Assembly (NCBI GenBank): GCA_034189185.1
Contig: JAXHVM010000004.1
Coordinates: 1 to 32,546 of the forward strand
DNA from: Deferribacterota bacterium
GTDB taxonomy: Bacteria; Chrysiogenota; Deferribacteres; Deferribacterales; UBA228
Direction of reading: 5' to 3'
Length of the DNA: 32,546 nt
Shown here: piece after piece, positions 26,367 through 32,546 of the stretch
How the letters are laid out: each line of letters starts with the position of its first letter
Numbering within the stretch: the first letter of the stretch is position 1
Notes under the pieces: model-generated
What the model was told of the DNA's origin: nothing
What the model saw: only the letters and a program-made list of their open reading frames with translations
Database searches by the model: none
Program-made: the position numbers and the translations under genes

Positions 26367-26848
26367 TGGAGTTTACACATATAGATGAAGACGGAAAAAG
26401 CAGAATGGTTGATATATCAAATAAGAAAATTACTGAAAGAATGGCAAGGGCAAAGGGCAAAATATTTGCAAAGAAAGCCACAATTGAGGCTATAGAAGAA
26501 GGTAGAATGCATAAAGGAAATGTAATTGAAACTGGGAGAATAGCCGGTTATATGGCCGCAAAAAGGACAGATGAATTTATCCCAATGTGTCATACATTAC
26601 CAATAGAATTTATAGACATAACTGTTAATACAAATAGAGATAGAAAAGAGATAGAGATTATATCAACAATCAAGGTGAATGGAAAAACAGGAGCAGAAAT
26701 GGAGGCATTAGTTGCTGTTGCAACAACAGCATTAACAATATATGATATGTGCAAGGCTGTTGATAAGGATATGGTTATCTCAGATATAAAACTTATAGAA
26801 AAGAAAGGTGGAAAGAGTGGCCATTTTATAAGAAATGATGAAACATAA
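26366..26848 (+). CDS. moaC: Cyclic pyranopterin monophosphate synthase
   Basis: Converts the MoaA product 3',8-cyclo-7,8-dihydro-GTP to cyclic pyranopterin monophosphate in molybdenum cofactor synthesis. The 160-residue protein has MVDISNKKITERMARAKG, GRIAGYMAAKRTDEFIPMCH with the conserved His, VNGKTGAEMEALVAVATTA and KAVDKDMVISDIKL. An in-frame GTG at 26357 is rejected because it belongs to AAGGAG (26352-26357), which is well placed for the ATG at 26366. That ATG overlaps the previous stop. No other mo-cofactor gene is nearby. Its presence implies molybdo- or tungsto-enzymes in the cell. Confidence 0.96.
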   Translation: MEFTHIDEDGKSRMVDISNKKITERMARAKGKIFAKKATIEAIEEGRMHKGNVIETGRIAGYMAAKRTDEFIPMCHTLPIEFIDITVNTNRDRKEIEIISTIKVNGKTGAEMEALVAVATTALTIYDMCKAVDKDMVISDIKLIEKKGGKSGHFIRNDET

Positions 26849-27650
26849 AATATATATAAGCCAATTTAGACCAATATTGGGTGATATTAATAAAAATTTA
26901 GAGACACATAGAACGATTATTGAAAAAGCAATAGAAGAGGGCTGTGATCTTGTTATTTTTCCTGAGTTGTCGTTAACAGGTTATTGTTTAAGGGATTTAA
27001 CCTATGATGTTGCCATTAATGAAAATGACTCGATCTTTAAGCCTTTGTTGCAGCTCTCTAATAAAATTTCTATTATTTTAGGATTTGTATATATCGATGA
27101 GAATCATCTGGCATATAATGCTTCAGCTTTTTTAGAGGATGGTGGGTTTAAAAATATACATAAAAAAGTCTTTTTGCCCGATTATACAATGTTTGAAGAA
27201 GGTAGGTATTTTGCAGGGGGCAGAAAATTCAAAGTTTTTGATACAAAATTTGGTAAAACTGTGATTTTAATATGTGAAGATGCTCTTAATATTATAACTA
27301 TCCATAATATTTTTAGGAAAGAAGTCTCATTTATTGTTATTGTGTCAAATAGTCCAGCAAGAGGTGTATATAAGAATGACTTCTATTCTAGATCATTGTG
27401 GTATAATACAAATAGATTTATATCAATGGGTTGTTCAAGTTATGTAACATTTGTAAATAGAGTAGGTGTTGAAGAGGGGATAACCTTTTGGGGTGGCTCT
27501 ATGATCTTTGATCCCTTTGGCACATTATTGCATGAGTTACCCTTATTTGAAAATGCTTATAAGGAGTGTGAATTAGATTTGTCTGCAATAAAAAGGGCTC
27601 GCATTAGCTCTCCTTTTCATAGAAATATAGATAAGATTTTGGAGGATTAA
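26835..27650 (+). CDS. Nitrilase-fold amidohydrolase, likely detached glutaminase subunit of NAD synthetase
   Basis: A 271-residue carbon-nitrogen hydrolase with the full triad: Glu44 in FPELSLTGYCLRDL, Lys111 in KKVFLPDYTMFEEGRYF and Cys147 in ILICEDALN. The LPxYxxFxExRYF and ICED patterns are those of the glutaminase domain found at the N-terminus of glutamine-dependent NAD synthetases. The synthetase domain is encoded by the very next gene, so the two probably form a split enzyme in which this protein supplies ammonia from glutamine. It overlaps moaC by 14 bases. Other nitrilase-family roles cannot be excluded. Confidence 0.85.
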   Translation: MMKHKIYISQFRPILGDINKNLETHRTIIEKAIEEGCDLVIFPELSLTGYCLRDLTYDVAINENDSIFKPLLQLSNKISIILGFVYIDENHLAYNASAFLEDGGFKNIHKKVFLPDYTMFEEGRYFAGGRKFKVFDTKFGKTVILICEDALNIITIHNIFRKEVSFIVIVSNSPARGVYKNDFYSRSLWYNTNRFISMGCSSYVTFVNRVGVEEGITFWGGSMIFDPFGTLLHELPLFENAYKECELDLSAIKRARISSPFHRNIDKILED

Positions 27651-27651
27651 T

Positions 27652-29929
<2,278 letters not shown>

Positions 29930-29932
29930 ATT

Positions 29933-31483
29933 ATGAATATATACTCCGAAAAAATTATTATTATTGATTATGGTTCTCAATATACAAAGCTGATTGCTAG
30001 AAGAATCCGTGAGATTGGTGTTTTTAGTGAGGTTGTGCCATATAACAAAAAAATAGATTCTTTTAGTGATATAAAAGATATTAAGGGTATTATCTTATCT
30101 GGTGGCCCTTATAGTATATATGAAAAGAATGCCCCATATATAGATGAGAGAATATTTAGTTTAGGTGTTCCTATACTGGGTATTTGCTATGGTATGCAGG
30201 TGGTTACCCATTATTTTGGAGGGGTCATCACAAAAGGAGTAAAAAGGGAGTATGGTAAGAGTAGTCTCCTTCTCATAAAAGACGATATACTTTTTAGGGG
30301 TATAAAGAAAAATTCCTTTATAGTGTGGATGAGTTATGGTGATTTAATTAGCAAACTGCCAAAAGGTTTTTCCAACTTAGCTAAAGCGAAAGGGGCAGAA
30401 TATGCTGCAATAAAAAAAGATGATAAAGAGATTTACGCCTTACAATTCCACCCAGAGGTTAGCCATACAAAATATGGCAAAAAGATATTATACAATTTTA
30501 TTGTTAAAATATGTAAGTGTAAGCGTCTTTGGTCTCCAAAGAATTTTATCAAAGAGAATGTAGAATATATTAAGGAAAGGGTTGGTAATAATAAGATTTT
30601 GTGTGCATTAAGTGGTGGGGTAGACTCTTCAGTGACTGCAGCAATATTGCATAGGGCAATTGGGGATAACCTAATAACAATTTTTGTAAATACAGGTCTA
30701 TTACGCAAAAATGAACACGACATTGTAGTGAAGACCTTTAGGGATACCTTAGGGTATAGGCTGATCTATGTTGATGCAAGTAATGAGTTTATTAGTGCAT
30801 TAAAAGAGATAACTGACCCAGAAATGAAGAGAAAAATTATAGGTCGTAAATTTATTGAGATTTTCGAGTCAAAAGCAAAGGGGTTGAGTGATGTTAAGTT
30901 TTTAGCTCAAGGTACATTATATCCTGATGTGATAGAATCTGCTGGAGACAGTTCTTCTGCAGTTACTATAAAATCACATCACAATGTAGGTGGGCTGCCA
31001 GAAACAATGAATTTAGAACTTGTTGAGCCATTAAGAGATCTATTTAAGGATGAGGTAAGACGTGTAGGTTTAGAGTTAGGGCTTTCTGAAGAGCTAATAT
31101 ATAGGCACCCTTTCCCAGGGCCTGGACTTGCAGTTAGAATATTAGGTGAAGTTACAGAAGAAAAGCTCTCTATATTAAGAGAAGCAGATTATATATTCAT
31201 TGAAGAGTTAAAAAAGAATGGTTTATATAGAAAAATATGGCAGGCTTTTGCAGTGCTTCTACCAATTAAGACAGTAGGAGTTATGGGGGATAAAAGAACA
31301 TATGAATATGTTTTAGCATTAAGAGCTGTTGACTCAGTTGACGGAATGACTGCAAGTTGTCATAATATAAGTCATTATTTGTTAGAGGATATTTCTAACA
31401 GAATTATAAATGAGGTTAATGGAATAAATAGAGTAGTATTTGATATTAGCTCCAAACCTCCTGCTACAATTGAGTGGGAGTAA
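29933..31483 (+). CDS. guaA: GMP synthase (glutamine-hydrolysing)
   Basis: Aminates XMP to GMP using glutamine and ATP. At 516 residues it has a class I amidotransferase domain first (IIDYGSQYTKLIARRIRE; nucleophile in GICYGMQ; His and Glu in HPEVSHT), then the ATP-pyrophosphatase domain (LCALSGGVDSSVTAAI), and a C-terminal dimerisation domain ending KPPATIEWE, the usual terminus. Start ATG three bases after guaB. The next gene starts four bases after its stop, with its ribosome site inside the guaA end. Confidence 0.97.
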   Translation: MNIYSEKIIIIDYGSQYTKLIARRIREIGVFSEVVPYNKKIDSFSDIKDIKGIILSGGPYSIYEKNAPYIDERIFSLGVPILGICYGMQVVTHYFGGVITKGVKREYGKSSLLLIKDDILFRGIKKNSFIVWMSYGDLISKLPKGFSNLAKAKGAEYAAIKKDDKEIYALQFHPEVSHTKYGKKILYNFIVKICKCKRLWSPKNFIKENVEYIKERVGNNKILCALSGGVDSSVTAAILHRAIGDNLITIFVNTGLLRKNEHDIVVKTFRDTLGYRLIYVDASNEFISALKEITDPEMKRKIIGRKFIEIFESKAKGLSDVKFLAQGTLYPDVIESAGDSSSAVTIKSHHNVGGLPETMNLELVEPLRDLFKDEVRRVGLELGLSEELIYRHPFPGPGLAVRILGEVTEEKLSILREADYIFIEELKKNGLYRKIWQAFAVLLPIKTVGVMGDKRTYEYVLALRAVDSVDGMTASCHNISHYLLEDISNRIINEVNGINRVVFDISSKPPATIEWE

Positions 31484-31486
31484 TCC

Positions 31487-32546
31487 TTGGGTGTAGATAA
31501 TTTTATATCTTTAAGGTATTTATTTTCTAAAAGATCTGAAAGATTTATTTCATTTATATCAGTTATCTCAATATTAGGCATCATCTTGGGTGTTGCTACC
31601 CTTATTATTGTTATAAATGTAATGATTGGTTTTGAAGATAATTTAAAGAATAAGATTTTGGGTATAAATGCACATATTGTGGTAAATCGCATAGATAAAT
31701 CATCGGTTAGTGATTGGCAACCCATACTTAAAAAGATAAAAAAGATTGATGGTGTAGAGGCAGCATCCCCTTTTTTGATGAATCAAGTGTTGATTAGCTC
31801 CTCAAGGGGTTCTACAGGGGCTGTTGTAAAGGCAGTTGAACCTAGCCTAGAGAAAAATGTTATAGATCTTGAGAAATTTATTGTAGATGGAAGATTAATT
31901 AACGAGGAAGCTGAAAGCTATGAGATATTACTAGGTAGAGAACTAGCATTGAAATTAGGTGCTTTTGTAGGTGATAATATTACAATAATATCGCCTATGG
32001 GATCTAAGGGGCCCTTTGGATATGTTCCACTTTTAAAACGTTTTAGAGTTGTTGGCATATTTGATTGTGGAATATATGATTATAATGCATCCTTTTCCTT
32101 TATAAGTCTAAAGTCAGCCCAAGAATTTTTTAAAACAGGGAATGTTGTCGATGCCTTTGGAGTAAGGGCTGAGAACTTTGATATGGCTAAAGATGTTGCA
32201 AGCAAAATTCAAGAGGTTTTGTCAGTTCCCTTTGTAGCTAGAGATTGGCTATCAATGAACAAGAGCCTTTTTTCAGCACTAAAACTTGAAAAAATTGCTA
32301 TGTTTTTAATACTTATATTAATTGTAATTGTGGCATCCTTTAATATTGTAAGTTTGATTACTATTACAGTTAAAGATAAGGAAAAAGATATAGCCATGTT
32401 AAGATCTGTAGGCGCATCAGAATCTTTAATAAGGAAAATTTTTATAAAGCAAGGGTTATTAATTGGAGTTATCGGAACAGTTATTGGCAATATTCTAGCT
32501 TTTCTTGTTAGCTTTATCTTAGAGCGCTATAAGATAATATCCCTCC
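31487..32546 (+). CDS. LolC/LolE-family lipoprotein-releasing ABC transporter permease, partial
   Basis: Inner-membrane permease of the machinery that extracts outer-membrane lipoproteins and hands them to LolA. The first 353 codons are visible. The N-terminus, NFISLRYLFSKRSERFISFI, and the first membrane helix (LGVATLIIVINVMIG) are typical, followed by a periplasmic MacB-type core domain (LGRELALKLGAFVGDNITI) and the second helix near residue 270-290, then the coupling segment DKEKDIAMLRSVGAS. The start is TTG with GGGAG (31476-31480) six bases before it. The C-terminus and any LolD ATPase gene are beyond the edge. LolC and LolE cannot be told apart here. Confidence 0.92.
   Translation, partial: MGVDNFISLRYLFSKRSERFISFISVISILGIILGVATLIIVINVMIGFEDNLKNKILGINAHIVVNRIDKSSVSDWQPILKKIKKIDGVEAASPFLMNQVLISSSRGSTGAVVKAVEPSLEKNVIDLEKFIVDGRLINEEAESYEILLGRELALKLGAFVGDNITIISPMGSKGPFGYVPLLKRFRVVGIFDCGIYDYNASFSFISLKSAQEFFKTGNVVDAFGVRAENFDMAKDVASKIQEVLSVPFVARDWLSMNKSLFSALKLEKIAMFLILILIVIVASFNIVSLITITVKDKEKDIAMLRSVGASESLIRKIFIKQGLLIGVIGTVIGNILAFLVSFILERYKIISL

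Overview
The window looks like chromosomal DNA of an AT-rich, Gram-negative, motile bacterium. The signs are an RND efflux pump, two lipobox-bearing lipoproteins, the start of a LolC/E-type lipoprotein exporter and a chemoreceptor. The mix of a single-chain methylmalonyl-CoA mutase with MeaB, a membrane pyrophosphatase and the rph-rdgB-aroK-aroB-aroQ-efp-accB-accC order would fit Deferribacterota or a deltaproteobacterium-like lineage. That placement is inference from gene content, not a phylogeny. I see no rRNA, tRNA, CRISPR array, insertion sequence or prophage, and no gene-free stretch longer than about 150 bases.

Left part, minus strand (1-6427). Transcription runs leftwards through the B12-dependent methylmalonyl-CoA mutase, its GTPase chaperone meaB (17-base overlap), and then a separate RND efflux operon: adaptor subunit followed by an inner-membrane pump that runs off the window. 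The pump operon has a good sigma70-type promoter. A perfect 11-base inverted repeat sits directly on its predicted transcription start, which is the layout of a repressor operator.

Right part, plus strand (6516-32546). After a divergent promoter come an isochorismatase-like hydrolase and a Cache/HAMP chemoreceptor. A very tightly packed housekeeping series follows, with gaps mostly under 15 bases and many overlaps: GerMN-like protein, rph, rdgB, aroK, aroB, TPR protein, aroQ, efp, accB, accC, TPR lipoprotein, small lipoprotein, ispE, prs, pth, a large membrane protein, hppA, ychF, SH3-like protein, moaC, a split NAD synthetase, guaB, guaA and lolC/E (partial). Themes are nucleotide supply and cleaning (rph, rdgB, prs, guaB, guaA, NAD synthesis), shikimate pathway, fatty-acid initiation, isoprenoid precursors and envelope lipoproteins. 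Several genes start at GTG or TTG with a good Shine-Dalgarno sequence, and one (nadE) may start at ATT.

The most unusual item is the 581-residue membrane protein at 20714-22459, directly upstream of the pyrophosphatase hppA. By eye it aligns collinearly with HppA over most of its length, including about 70 residues without a gap near the N-terminus, but it has lost essentially every catalytic Asp/Glu/Lys motif and the cytosolic loops that carry them. It looks like an ancient, catalytically dead membrane-pyrophosphatase paralogue kept beside the active enzyme. Other points of interest are an EF-P with Arg instead of Lys at the loop tip, a MeaB whose guanine-specificity motif NKxD reads NKVS, a NAD synthetase split into glutaminase and synthetase genes, and a codon-phased 15-base duplication at the rdgB/aroK junction.
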